Below, one piece after another: positions 16,942 to 25,746 of a stretch of DNA of 43,165 nt. The notes beneath the pieces were generated by a model. The model searched no databases, was not told the origin of the DNA, and saw only the letters and a list, made by a program, of their open reading frames with translations. The translations under genes were made by a program, and so were the position numbers. Positions within the stretch are counted from its first letter, which is position 1; each line of letters opens with the position of its first letter. The stretch lies in contig CALCCA010000059.1 of assembly GCA_937899725.1 (NCBI GenBank), positions 1 through 43,165 of the forward strand, given 5' to 3'. The DNA is from an uncultured Halomicronema sp. (GTDB lineage Bacteria; Cyanobacteriota; Cyanobacteriia; Phormidesmidales; Phormidesmidaceae).

Positions 16942-19900
16942 GTGAAAACGCGTCTGCTGGCCCAACGTAAAACTCGCACCCCGATGGCGGAGCGGGCGGA
17001 AGCGGCTGATCAGGCACAGACGACGCGATCGCACTCGCTGCAAGCCAAAGCTGACGGTGATCACGCTCCCAGCCTGCCGTTACAGCTTGAGCGCGCCAAC
17101 ACCTTGGGGCATAGTTTGGCACAATTTACGGTGCAGCCCGCCCTGGTCATGGGTGAGCCAGGCGACAAATACGAGCAAGAAGCCGACGCGATCGCCTCTC
17201 AGGCGGTGCAGCGCCAACCCCAAGAAGACGATGCCCCCACTTTGCAACGCGAGCCGTCCGATCTGTCGGATGCTGGAGATATGTCGGCGATCGCGACGGC
17301 AGCACCTGAACCCATGATGGAAATGGCGTCCGCCCCGGATGTCGCGGACCCGGCCAGTGAACTGGATACCGGTGAGACTCTGTCTGCTGATGGCATGACG
17401 GATGCCCTGACCGACACGATGGCTGGTGATACCGATGCGATCGCGGCGGGGGGATTAGGCGATTTAGCCGATGCTGAGACTGAAATTCCAGAACCCACTG
17501 ACCTTGCGGGCGATCTCGATGCGGGCAGTGAAGGTGCGGCTCCCAATTCCATTGAGGGACAAATTCAAGCCGCGATGGCCAGTGGTGGGGAATCCTTGCC
17601 CGACGACACCCAAAGCTGGTTGCGCCGTAGTCTGGGTATGGTCAATCCAGAGGCGATCGTCATCCACGACGACAGCGAAGCCCACGACCTGTGCGACCAA
17701 CTCGCAGCTCTCGCCTTTACCACAGGGAATCACATCTTTTTTGCGGCGGGGGAATACGACCCCCATAGTGACGCAGGCCGCGAACTGATTGCCCACGAAG
17801 CCGTCCACACCATGCAGCAAGGGGCCATTGAGGGCGGTGCCGAGGCCGAGGCTGACCTCAATGAGGGTGCTACCGATGCTGAAGAGGCCGAGGTCACAAA
17901 TGATTTACTCGGCGAACTGGGCATTGACGACTCCGCCAGTGCCGAGGATGCCGACATTGATCACGTGGCCGTCCAAGCACAGCAACTGCAGCGAGCCGAG
18001 TGGGACGAAGATGAGACTGACGGACAAACCGCCGACAGCACCAGTACTGCCGATGCGGAAAGTGCCGCCGATGGGTCTGACCTGGGAGGCCATGATGATG
18101 CCGTCGCCAGTGAAGAGAACGCCCTCGATGCCATTGACCCGGTGGCTGCAGCCAACAAACCGGCCCTCCCCACCCGCTTACCGGAACCCGTGGAGATGCC
18201 CGATGTGGGCGAAGCCGTCGATCGCCAAGATGTGGGTGAGATAGACGCGATCGGTGCTGGTTCCCTGAACGAAAGCTTAGAAATTCTCACGGAATTTAGC
18301 CTGCTGGGCAGCTTGGAGAATGCCGGTCTGGAGGAAGGCTTCTTCAATGAAGTGGCCGCCGATAGCCTGCTGGTGCAGCGGGATACGGAGGAATCCGCCG
18401 GCTTCGTCGAAAGCACGGTGGTCGATGACACCGAGCCTTACCCCGACTGGGCCAAAGTTGAGGGCGATGATTTTGGTACCCAACTGGCGCAAACCTTGGT
18501 GGTGGGGCAAACCGCCGGGGCCGTTTACGACGTTTATGACACCTTTGCCAGCATTTCTGATGAAACCAATGGCTTTGGGGTCGCCGCTGCCATCTTGGAA
18601 GGGTTTTGCACCATCCTCCAGGTTATTACCAACATCTTGGACTTAATCGGCCTGACGCTGGCGCTGGTGAGTCTGGTGTTGCTGATTGCTGCCGGGATTT
18701 TAGCGATCGGTCTGCCCTGGACGGCGACTGCTGTCGCGACCCTGCTGAGCTGGGCCGCCAACATCATGAATGCGGCCATTCAAATTGACAAGATTGTCCT
18801 GGTGTTCATTCTCTGGCGTATGCTATTCCGCGCCTTGTCCATTGGCCTCCGCATTGCCTCTGTGTTCTACGAAGGGGGCAATTGGGACGATGCCTGGGAT
18901 GCCGTGCAAAGCCAGGTGATGGCGTTTGGGCTCGATGCCGCCCGAGCCGCCCTAGCGGTCTTTAGCTATGGGGGTGTCAATCCTACGGCAGGGGGCGGGT
19001 TTATCAGTACTGCGGGCACCGCTACCAGTTCCATCGCGATTTCCACCGCGGGCAAGGCCGCCTATTGGGGCGTGTTCTTTGGGGGCATTGCGGCGCTCAA
19101 GACCGAAACCGTTGCGGGTGGCTTAGATGACGCCCCCGGGGCGATTTCCGGGGGGGTCGATAATTTTAATGACAGCGACACCATGGATTCCTACGATGGT
19201 GGGTCGATGGCCCAGGCCAGAGAAGACTCAGCCATGATGGCCCAGCTGGAAGAACGGCAAGAAGACCTCGAAGACGCCCAGGATGAGGCCGATGACTCAG
19301 AGACGGACGCTGATTTGCCGGAAATTCCTGAGGATGCGCCTTTTGACGTCTCGGATGCGGCGGCCAACACGGCTTACCTCGCCATGGGCGAAGGCTATCT
19401 CGCCATTCGTGAAATTGAGCTGATGGATATTATTGCCAGTCGTCAACTGCAAGCCGAGCACATGCACGGTTACCAAACGGGGCTAGCGTCTAACCAAGCC
19501 AGTGTGCAAGGAGCCGAAGATGTCTTTGGCGCCCACAACCAACTGAATGAGGCAGCCATTGAACAGGGCGCCCCCGCTGGTGAGGAAAGTGCTGCTGGCG
19601 CGGGGCCAATGAATGACATGGGCTCTGACTTAAAAGGTCAGCAAGGCATGATCAAGTCGGGCGGCAAAATGGGTGAATCGCAAGGGGCAGATGCAGCGGC
19701 CACCCAAGCGGGGCCATCAGCGCAGCAAGACGCTGACCAGGGGCCCAAGTCAGCCGAACAGTCTGGGCAAGGTGCGGTCAAAGGTGAACAAGAAGCTGCG
19801 AGCAATATCAAAGACAACGAAAAGAAAATTGGCGAAGCGGAAGCCCTAAAGCAAGATACGGCTAATACTCAAGACGATTTGGATAAAGCCCAAATCTACA

Positions 19901-20256
19901 ATTCTGGGGAGTTAGAGCGGTTGTTTGCGGAACTGGCCAATGTGCAAGCCGCCGCTGATGTCGCCACGGCTGCCCGTGAAGAAGAAGAAGACCGCCGCGC
20001 TGATGCGATCGCGGAACTCTTTGACTGGACCCAAGACCACCAAGACGCCGTCGAAGCCTTTTTCCTCGATGAAGCCGAAGAGGAAGACGATTTTGAAATC
20101 GAGGACGACGACGATGACGCCGCAGACGATGACACCGAAGAGGAAGACAGCAGCGAACTCCTAGCCGCCTTTTACGAGTGGTTATCGGAAGCGACTGAAC
20201 CCATGCGTGATGATGTTGAAGCCGAAGAAGAAAACGACGTCGCTTTGTACGCCTAA
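16942..20256 (+). CDS. Giant DUF4157 protein, candidate CIS cargo 2
   Basis: The 1104-residue paralogue of the protein at 12047 has a GTG start (M-K-T-R-L-L) preceded by GAGG. Residues 71-82 again read G-E-P-G-D-K-Y-E-Q-E-A-D within F-T-V-Q-P-A-L-V-M. The DUF4157 domain (about 225-296) contains A-F-T-T-G-N-H-I-F-F-A-A-G-E-Y-D-P and H285-E286-A-V-H289. Hydrophobic helices fill about 547-647, including L-T-L-A-L-V-S-L-V-L-L-I-A-A-G-I-L. A Gln/Ala/Gly region (G-S-D-L-K-G-Q-Q-G-M-I-K) matches one in paralogue 1. A likely coiled coil and an Asp/Glu-rich tail follow. Between the shared blocks the two proteins have diverged strongly, as expected of paired effectors. Function as injected cargo is inferred. 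It is the last gene of the cluster in this window. Confidence 0.85.
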   Translation: MKTRLLAQRKTRTPMAERAEAADQAQTTRSHSLQAKADGDHAPSLPLQLERANTLGHSLAQFTVQPALVMGEPGDKYEQEADAIASQAVQRQPQEDDAPTLQREPSDLSDAGDMSAIATAAPEPMMEMASAPDVADPASELDTGETLSADGMTDALTDTMAGDTDAIAAGGLGDLADAETEIPEPTDLAGDLDAGSEGAAPNSIEGQIQAAMASGGESLPDDTQSWLRRSLGMVNPEAIVIHDDSEAHDLCDQLAALAFTTGNHIFFAAGEYDPHSDAGRELIAHEAVHTMQQGAIEGGAEAEADLNEGATDAEEAEVTNDLLGELGIDDSASAEDADIDHVAVQAQQLQRAEWDEDETDGQTADSTSTADAESAADGSDLGGHDDAVASEENALDAIDPVAAANKPALPTRLPEPVEMPDVGEAVDRQDVGEIDAIGAGSLNESLEILTEFSLLGSLENAGLEEGFFNEVAADSLLVQRDTEESAGFVESTVVDDTEPYPDWAKVEGDDFGTQLAQTLVVGQTAGAVYDVYDTFASISDETNGFGVAAAILEGFCTILQVITNILDLIGLTLALVSLVLLIAAGILAIGLPWTATAVATLLSWAANIMNAAIQIDKIVLVFILWRMLFRALSIGLRIASVFYEGGNWDDAWDAVQSQVMAFGLDAARAALAVFSYGGVNPTAGGGFISTAGTATSSIAISTAGKAAYWGVFFGGIAALKTETVAGGLDDAPGAISGGVDNFNDSDTMDSYDGGSMAQAREDSAMMAQLEERQEDLEDAQDEADDSETDADLPEIPEDAPFDVSDAAANTAYLAMGEGYLAIREIELMDIIASRQLQAEHMHGYQTGLASNQASVQGAEDVFGAHNQLNEAAIEQGAPAGEESAAGAGPMNDMGSDLKGQQGMIKSGGKMGESQGADAAATQAGPSAQQDADQGPKSAEQSGQGAVKGEQEAASNIKDNEKKIGEAEALKQDTANTQDDLDKAQIYNSGELERLFAELANVQAAADVATAAREEEEDRRADAIAELFDWTQDHQDAVEAFFLDEAEEEDDFEIEDDDDDAADDDTEEEDSSELLAAFYEWLSEATEPMRDDVEAEEENDVALYA

Positions 20257-20416
20257 CGGATTCTGAGTTCAGCGGCGACGCAGGGGCCAAGCTAGATGAA
20301 AAGCGGGCGTTTCATCCAGACCCACCCACGACCGAGAGACCACTGTGGCGTCCGCCGCAACGAGGGGGTAGGCGCGCATCTGGGACAGTAGAATAGGGCT
20401 ACTTGAGGATCGAGGG

Positions 20417-21601
20417 ATGCTTAATAAGCCTAGCTTTCAGACGTACTATGCAAGCTTAGACAGGTTGGTTGCTGCGGAGCTTGAAAAGGAGCGACCCGAC
20501 TACTTAGCGCAGGTTGAATTTGAAGAGTATCTCGACCATCTGATTAACCGTCTCGCCTGGGAAACCCTCGAATTTGACGAAGGCGCAATGACTATGGAGC
20601 CCTTCATCGACAAGAGGACAATCAACGACTTTGGCCGGGTAATTGATGTTGACCAGCCTAGGGTTCGTCTGAGGATACCGGTTTCCCAGCACTCACAGAG
20701 GCGAGATTTCCTTGAGTTTATGCCGAGCAGTGTCCGCTATTCCGTAGAGCCAGACTGGCGATTCGAAGGCTCCATATTGGTGATGGAGGCCGATGCAAAC
20801 GAGAAGGCTGTCGAGAGGGCCTTAGACGAAGTACGGTTCTGGATCGGAGGCCGAAACAACGACGTGAAAACTGGCAACACGCAACTTCGCCAAAGAATCG
20901 AGCCGTTATGGCGTCGTAAGCGCGAGGAGATTGAGAGACATTTCGGAAAGCTCAAGACATTAACCGAGACGCTCAAGATACCTTTGCATCAGAGTGCAAG
21001 CGCACCAAAGCCACTAAGGGTACAGCAGAAACCTCGGGTGTCGAAGCCCGCTCTCAAGCCGGGAACACCCGAACCGGAGCTCGATCACAGGTCAGTGGTG
21101 GAGATCGTAGACTTTGTCGAAACTTACGCGCGGCAACTGGAGGTCACGCCAACCGTCTACAGCAAGCTCAAAGAGGAAGAGCTGCGAGACCTCGTCTTGA
21201 GTATGCTCAACATCAACTATCCGGGATCTTCAGCGGAGACGTTCAGCAAGAAGGGCAAGACGGACTTATACCTGAGAAGCGGAGGGGGCGGGTCGCTCAT
21301 TGTCGAGTGCAAGCGATGGAATGGGCCAAAGAAGTATGGTGAAGCCTTGAACCAACTGTTCGGGTACCTCACCTGGCGTCATGGGTACGGGGTGTTGCTG
21401 ACATTTAGCACGAACCGTGACATGACAGCTTGCGTTACGGCAACCAAAGAACTAATCGCCAAGCACCCCACGGTTGTCCCGGATAGCATTCGGGGTTGCT
21501 CAAGTCGCTTCACGTCTCGCCACATCCACCCTCAGGATCGAGGAAAGGAGGTTGAGGTCTTTCATCTCTTCGTCGATCTCAGCATCTCTCCGCGCGCCTA
21601 A
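20417..21601 (+). CDS. PD-(D/E)xK nuclease-like protein, likely acquired
   Basis: The 394-residue protein is not assigned to a named family. The C-terminal part has a restriction-endonuclease-like core: K-T-D-L-Y-L with D283, then 13 residues later I-V-E-C-K-R with E297 and K299, followed by E-A-L-N-Q-L-F-G-Y-L, the Q-x-x-x-Y helix of Mrr-like nucleases. The N-terminal 200 residues are of unknown fold, with a basic R-R-K-R-E-E-I-E-R-H helix. Arg is often written AGG or AGA, unlike the CGC/CGG-rich neighbours, and there are almost no HIP1 octamers, which suggests horizontal transfer. A role in DNA defence is possible. No methylase or partner gene is adjacent. It starts 160 bases after the CIS cluster. 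Confidence 0.75.
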   Translation: MLNKPSFQTYYASLDRLVAAELEKERPDYLAQVEFEEYLDHLINRLAWETLEFDEGAMTMEPFIDKRTINDFGRVIDVDQPRVRLRIPVSQHSQRRDFLEFMPSSVRYSVEPDWRFEGSILVMEADANEKAVERALDEVRFWIGGRNNDVKTGNTQLRQRIEPLWRRKREEIERHFGKLKTLTETLKIPLHQSASAPKPLRVQQKPRVSKPALKPGTPEPELDHRSVVEIVDFVETYARQLEVTPTVYSKLKEEELRDLVLSMLNINYPGSSAETFSKKGKTDLYLRSGGGGSLIVECKRWNGPKKYGEALNQLFGYLTWRHGYGVLLTFSTNRDMTACVTATKELIAKHPTVVPDSIRGCSSRFTSRHIHPQDRGKEVEVFHLFVDLSISPRA

Positions 21602-21954
21602 CTTATGATGTCCAACATCAGATCTGACGGCTAATATCCCGCCTGTCCGTTGTTATCCAGCAGATTTGATGGTTAATCCTGGAGATCGAGGGCGTCTAAC
21701 CAGCACTTTTGGTGGATAACACCTTTCAAGGGAGGAATGCTCATGGTGATCAGAATACTGACATCATCAAGACTGCGATCGCATCCCAAGGTGGCTGATT
21801 GTGTAGCCCTCATTTGCCTCACGGTTGGGTCTGACTTGGGCTACTGGGCTCTGGGTAGCGGTGGCGATCACCAAAATCTTTGACTGGGCCTAAGACCATA
21901 TTCATCAACGCCGCCGATTGTTCAGTATCTTCCACAGCAACTCCGAGTGACTTT
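21602..21954. other. Gene-free region with possible gene remnant
   Basis: No intact gene is supported. On the minus strand, the frame covering 21819-22022 continues past the end of the gene at 21955 and reads V-A-V-E-D-T-E-Q-S-A-A-L-M-N. It could be the displaced C-terminus of that gene after a frameshift. Otherwise nothing recognisable is present. Confidence 0.4.
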
Positions 21955-22713
21955 TCAGTTCGCCCCCATCGGATAGTGATGCCGAGCTTGATGCCGCGCC
22001 CAGGCAAACCCTGCCCGGTCACTCAAACCTTTCGGTTGATAGCCCAGGGCATGCGCGGCTGGGTCGCCAAACAAGCACGGCATAATCGTCGCATGGTCTT
22101 GAGTCAGCAGATGAGGCGAGATGACCTGGTGGGTATCAGCCAGATCATCCTCATCCAGCGTGGGGTGTTGGCATCCGGCCATGGTCATGGCGTATCCTGC
22201 TTGATTCAGCATTGCTTGCAAGGTGTGGGCAAAGCCATGTCGCTGAATGTAGGCCACCCGATACACCGTGATTAAGGTTTCTTCCCGCACTTTTAGGGCT
22301 GAGGGCGCTTCACTCGTCCATAGGGTTACAGCTAACCATCCCCGCTTCAAACAGGTTTGTAGCTCAAAGCGGCTGCTAAATTCGCTGGTATAACGATTGG
22401 TCCACCCGCCCATGCGATCGTCCGCAACGACCAATCCGAGTTGAAAGGTGCTGGCGACGTCATCAAACTGATTTAAAGCCGCTGCGATCGCAGCAGCGGC
22501 GATCGCCTCCGCATCTATCGTGAGCAGGGCATCTAGCATGGCGGAGACATGAGCTTTACCCATGGGATTCATCACGGCCATGGGCAACAGCTCAGCATCC
22601 GAAGCCTCCGCGTTGAGCAGTGTGTCGAGATAAGCCTGAAAGCGCGCCTGCCCTGGTGGCAGGTTGTAGAGATCGCGCTGAAGCTGCAGTAAGGGGACAA
22701 ATTCAATCTTCAT
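21955..22713 (-). CDS. Conserved-looking hypothetical protein
   Basis: The 252-residue protein was not recognised. It is predicted soluble, with an opening R-D-L-Y-N-L-P-P-G-Q-A-R-F-Q-A-Y-L-D-T-L-L. A motif A-V-M-N-P-M-G-K-A-H-V near residue 46 is followed by a very Ala-rich helix (A-E-A-I-A-A-A-A-I-A-A-A-L). Later come G-G-W-T-N-R-Y-T-S-E-F and an R-E-E-T-L-I-T-V-Y-R-V-A-Y helix. Codon use and HIP1 sites match the host, so it is a real gene. It starts 20 bases after the glutathione S-transferase gene and is probably in its operon. The C-terminus may have been changed by a frameshift, because another frame continues downstream. No function is proposed. Confidence 0.75.
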   Translation of the reverse strand: MKIEFVPLLQLQRDLYNLPPGQARFQAYLDTLLNAEASDAELLPMAVMNPMGKAHVSAMLDALLTIDAEAIAAAAIAAALNQFDDVASTFQLGLVVADDRMGGWTNRYTSEFSSRFELQTCLKRGWLAVTLWTSEAPSALKVREETLITVYRVAYIQRHGFAHTLQAMLNQAGYAMTMAGCQHPTLDEDDLADTHQVISPHLLTQDHATIMPCLFGDPAAHALGYQPKGLSDRAGFAWARHQARHHYPMGAN

Positions 22714-22733
22714 GACATGATGCGGAACCTGGT

Positions 22734-23348
22734 TCAGCGGTTAATACGCAATAGCTCGTATGGATGCGCCCATCCCTTCAGCCCGGCAATTCTGGCTAGC
22801 CAGTCCCGAACTAATGGAGGCACTGCAACCTTTGCTTCATCGGCAAAATACAGATATCCGCACAGTGAACAATCCGCGATCGTCGGATTTTCACCCAGGA
22901 TGAATTTACGTCGATCTGATAATTCAGCTGCCAATATTTGCACATCGTGCCGATATCTTGCGCTCAACCAATGTTGCGCTCCTTCACTAAGTCTGAATTG
23001 CTCAAATTTATTTGAAGCCCTTAATTGGGGCAGGCATAATCCAATTTTGTTGGCTTCCCAAAACAGCCATTCGAGACAACGGGTAAGGGTCTGATCATTT
23101 TCCGCGCCCAAAACCTTATATTTTGTCGCGATGTGAATCAAAATGGCATTGGATTGTACATAGGCTTTACCCTCATCAATGAGTAGCGGCACCTCGTGAA
23201 ATCTCGACTGCTGCTTGAATTCGGGCGATCGACTATCTCGTTCTGAAAAAATATCGATTTCTTCGTAGTCATGGGAAATACCGGCGATCGCCAAGCATAG
23301 CTTGACCTTGTAAGCATGACCTGAATCAGGATGGCCAAATAGTTTCAT
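22734..23348 (-). CDS. Glutathione S-transferase family protein
   Basis: The 204-residue protein has the typical two-domain layout. The thioredoxin-like N-terminal domain (about 1-78) opens M-K-L-F-G-H-P-D-S-G-H-A-Y-K-V-K and includes E-V-P-L-L-I-D with the cis-Pro, then V-Q-S-N-A-I-L-I-H-I, where the Gln-Ser pair binds the glutathione gamma-glutamyl group. The helical C-terminal domain carries I-L-G-E-N-P-T-I-A-D-C-S, the N-capping box and hydrophobic staple of the family. The likely role is glutathione conjugation or reduction of electrophiles in the cytoplasm. It leads a probable two-gene operon with the unknown protein at 21955-22713. Confidence 0.9.
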   Translation of the reverse strand: MKLFGHPDSGHAYKVKLCLAIAGISHDYEEIDIFSERDSRSPEFKQQSRFHEVPLLIDEGKAYVQSNAILIHIATKYKVLGAENDQTLTRCLEWLFWEANKIGLCLPQLRASNKFEQFRLSEGAQHWLSARYRHDVQILAAELSDRRKFILGENPTIADCSLCGYLYFADEAKVAVPPLVRDWLARIAGLKGWAHPYELLRINR

Positions 23349-23522
23349 CGATGTTTATCCCCGCTGCACCATCATCAATTGCTGCTTGATTTTACCTGAG
23401 CTAATTTTCACGGCATTGGCAGATGGCATCGAGATTCCCTCTGCCATAAATTGGCAAAAGCTCCTATGTTCCAGACGATTGTCTGTTGAATAATCGAGAG
23501 TAAAAACTACTTTTCGGACAGG

Positions 23523-24185
23523 CTACTCTACCAATCCTCGGCGCACGGCGGCGACAGCTGCCTGCACCCGATCGTTCACCACTAGCTTGTTCATAATGCC
23601 TTTCACATAGGTTTTAACCGTGTTGGGGCTAAGGTAAAGCTTTTCGCCAATGGCGGTATTGCTATGGCCCTCAACGATGAGCTCAAGTACCTCCAGTTCG
23701 CGATCGCTGAGCAATCCCACCGTCTCCGGCGATGTCTTGGGACGTATCGGCGCGAGATGCTGCACCACCGTTTGGGCAATTTGCGGATCGAGATAGGCCG
23801 CGCCGGCAGCCGCCACGCGAATCGCATTGGCCAGTGCCGCGACATCAGTGCCCTTGATGCAGTAAGCATCGGCCCCGCTGGATAACGCGGCAATCACCTC
23901 GGTTTCATGAGTATGAGAGGTCAACATCACCACGCGGATGTCCGGCGATCGCTGCTTGATGATCTGCGTCGCCTCAATCCCATCTGTCCCCGGCATACCA
24001 ACATCCATCAGCACCACCGCCGGTTGCAGGGTTTGAGCCTGATGAATGCCTTGTTCACCGTCAGCGGCCTCTCCCACAATGGTGAAGTCATCCTGATGGG
24101 CCAGCGCAGTGGTCAGGCCCAACCGCATCATCGGATCATCATCAACAATCAGCAGCGTCAGCGCAGTAGCGGCAAGAGCAGTCAT
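23523..24185 (-). CDS. NarL/FixJ-type response regulator
   Basis: The 220-residue protein has a REC domain (about 10-125) with acidic residues D15-D16-D17, phospho-acceptor D61 (V-L-M-D-V-G-M-P-G), T89/S90 and K111. A LuxR-type HTH follows from about 155 (L-L-S-D-R-E-L-E-V-L-E-L-I, then L-S-P-N-T-V-K-T-Y-V). It is a phosphorylation-controlled transcription factor. The gene is divergent from the membrane histidine kinase at 24352, with about 165 bases between the likely starts. This is a classic pair arrangement with a shared control region. The targets are unknown. Confidence 0.94.
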   Translation of the reverse strand: MTALAATALTLLIVDDDPMMRLGLTTALAHQDDFTIVGEAADGEQGIHQAQTLQPAVVLMDVGMPGTDGIEATQIIKQRSPDIRVVMLTSHTHETEVIAALSSGADAYCIKGTDVAALANAIRVAAAGAAYLDPQIAQTVVQHLAPIRPKTSPETVGLLSDRELEVLELIVEGHSNTAIGEKLYLSPNTVKTYVKGIMNKLVVNDRVQAAVAAVRRGLVE

Positions 24186-24351
24186 AACCAGTTCAGTAGA
24201 GAGGCTTTTATTCTAGTCTCCTCGCCCGCCATTCTCGTCGCCTGATTGACCCAACTGGATCGCCTAACTGCAGGGAGTGTTTGCCGTCAAAAAGCTGCAC
24301 TATAGAACCAAACAGGCCGACCCCTGGGCGAATCGTGAGCACCCGACAGCT

Positions 24352-25746
24352 ATGCTAATCATCTCTCAATCGCTGCGTCACCTGCGACGGCAGTTTGCCC
24401 AACTGGGCAATGCCCCCACCCCATCAAAGGAATTTCACCGCTGGCAACAGCAGTTTATTCGCGATCGCATCCGGTTAACGGTCTTGATTTCGATGGTGCT
24501 GTTGATCATTCTGGCGATTGTCAATTTCACTGTGGTGCTGCCGGCCCTTACCAGCAGCGCGAATGAGCAATTAGGACTCAGTGTCGAACAGTATCGGCTC
24601 TATCCTTACTTTTTCACGGCGCAACAGTTAGGCCTCTTGCTCAATTTGCTCCTGCTCCGTCGCGCGGTCTCGATCGCCACGCTGCAGTGGCATTTTCTGG
24701 GCTATTCGGCCGCAGTGCTGTTGGGGCCTCAAATTCTGTACATGCTGATGGGGCAAACGGTGTTGGATTTGGGCGGCTGGATTTTGTTTTTTATGCTGCA
24801 GGCCGTTCTGATTCCGGTGCGGTGGCGCTGGCATTTCAAGTCGCAGGCTAGTCTGCTACTCGTCGTTGGGGCATCAGTATGGATATTTCGGTTGGACTTG
24901 CCCGATATCCCGGTTGAGATGCAGCAGCCTCTCTCGATCTTTTTTCTGATCGTGATGCTCTGTGTATTTGGCGTGGCTGACCTGGGCCTCTGGCTATACG
25001 AGCGATTACTGATGCGGGAGTTTGAGCTGCGGCAACAGCTGCAGCTTTTCCTCCATGCCGTCTCCCATGATTTAAGAAATCCCGTCACCGGCACCCTGAT
25101 GCTGCTCCAAAATCTGCCCATTCATGCGGGCAAAGCCTGGCTCCATGAAGCGACGATCGCTCAAATGATGGCCGGTCAAGAGCGGCAGCTAAAACTGATT
25201 AATTCTCTACTTGAAGCCCATACGCAAGATGTCAAAGGCGTTTTATTACATCCGCAGGTCGTGCGGTTGCGATCGCTCGTTGACGCGATCGCTCTAGAGT
25301 TTCAACCGTTGCTGCAGTCAGTGCAGGGCCAAATTACTGTTCTCGTGCCCGCTGACCTCCCTCCCCTCATAGCTGATCCCACTCAGCTGCAGCGGGTTTA
25401 CGACAATCTGCTGAACAATGCACTGCAATACAATCGTCCGGGTGTTTGCGTGACGCTCAATGCTTGCATTCAAGAATGCGACTTATATTGCACCGTCAGC
25501 GACAACGGTCAGGGCATCGATCACCTGGCCAGAGATGAAACAGCCGACTGGTCACAGCAGCACCGGGTCTTTGAGCGCTACAGTCGTGGGGTAAACCGCA
25601 GACAACCGCTGCACCTAGGGCTCGGTCTATATATCTGTCAGCAAATTATCGAAGCTCACGGCGGTCAAATTGGCGTCGATAGCCACCACCAACAGGGCAC
25701 AACGTTTTGGTTTACCTTGCCTTTTGAGACCGGACAACACGGCTAG
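24352..25746 (+). CDS. Membrane-bound sensor histidine kinase
   Basis: From ATG 24352 the protein has 464 residues. An in-frame GTG at 24277 would add 25 residues, but its Shine-Dalgarno-like GGGAG is too close, so ATG is preferred. Five to six membrane helices fill roughly the first 220 residues, for example L-T-V-L-I-S-M-V-L-L-I-I-L-A-I-V. The sensor is therefore intramembrane, with no large outside domain. The kinase core has V-S-H-D-L-R-N-P (His 239 from this start), the N-box N-L-L-N-N-A-L-Q-Y-N, the G1 box D-N-G-Q-G-I-D and the G2 box L-G-L-G-L-Y-I. It is divergent from the NarL-type regulator at 23523-24185, its likely partner. Confidence 0.92.
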   Translation: MLIISQSLRHLRRQFAQLGNAPTPSKEFHRWQQQFIRDRIRLTVLISMVLLIILAIVNFTVVLPALTSSANEQLGLSVEQYRLYPYFFTAQQLGLLLNLLLLRRAVSIATLQWHFLGYSAAVLLGPQILYMLMGQTVLDLGGWILFFMLQAVLIPVRWRWHFKSQASLLLVVGASVWIFRLDLPDIPVEMQQPLSIFFLIVMLCVFGVADLGLWLYERLLMREFELRQQLQLFLHAVSHDLRNPVTGTLMLLQNLPIHAGKAWLHEATIAQMMAGQERQLKLINSLLEAHTQDVKGVLLHPQVVRLRSLVDAIALEFQPLLQSVQGQITVLVPADLPPLIADPTQLQRVYDNLLNNALQYNRPGVCVTLNACIQECDLYCTVSDNGQGIDHLARDETADWSQQHRVFERYSRGVNRRQPLHLGLGLYICQQIIEAHGGQIGVDSHHQQGTTFWFTLPFETGQHG

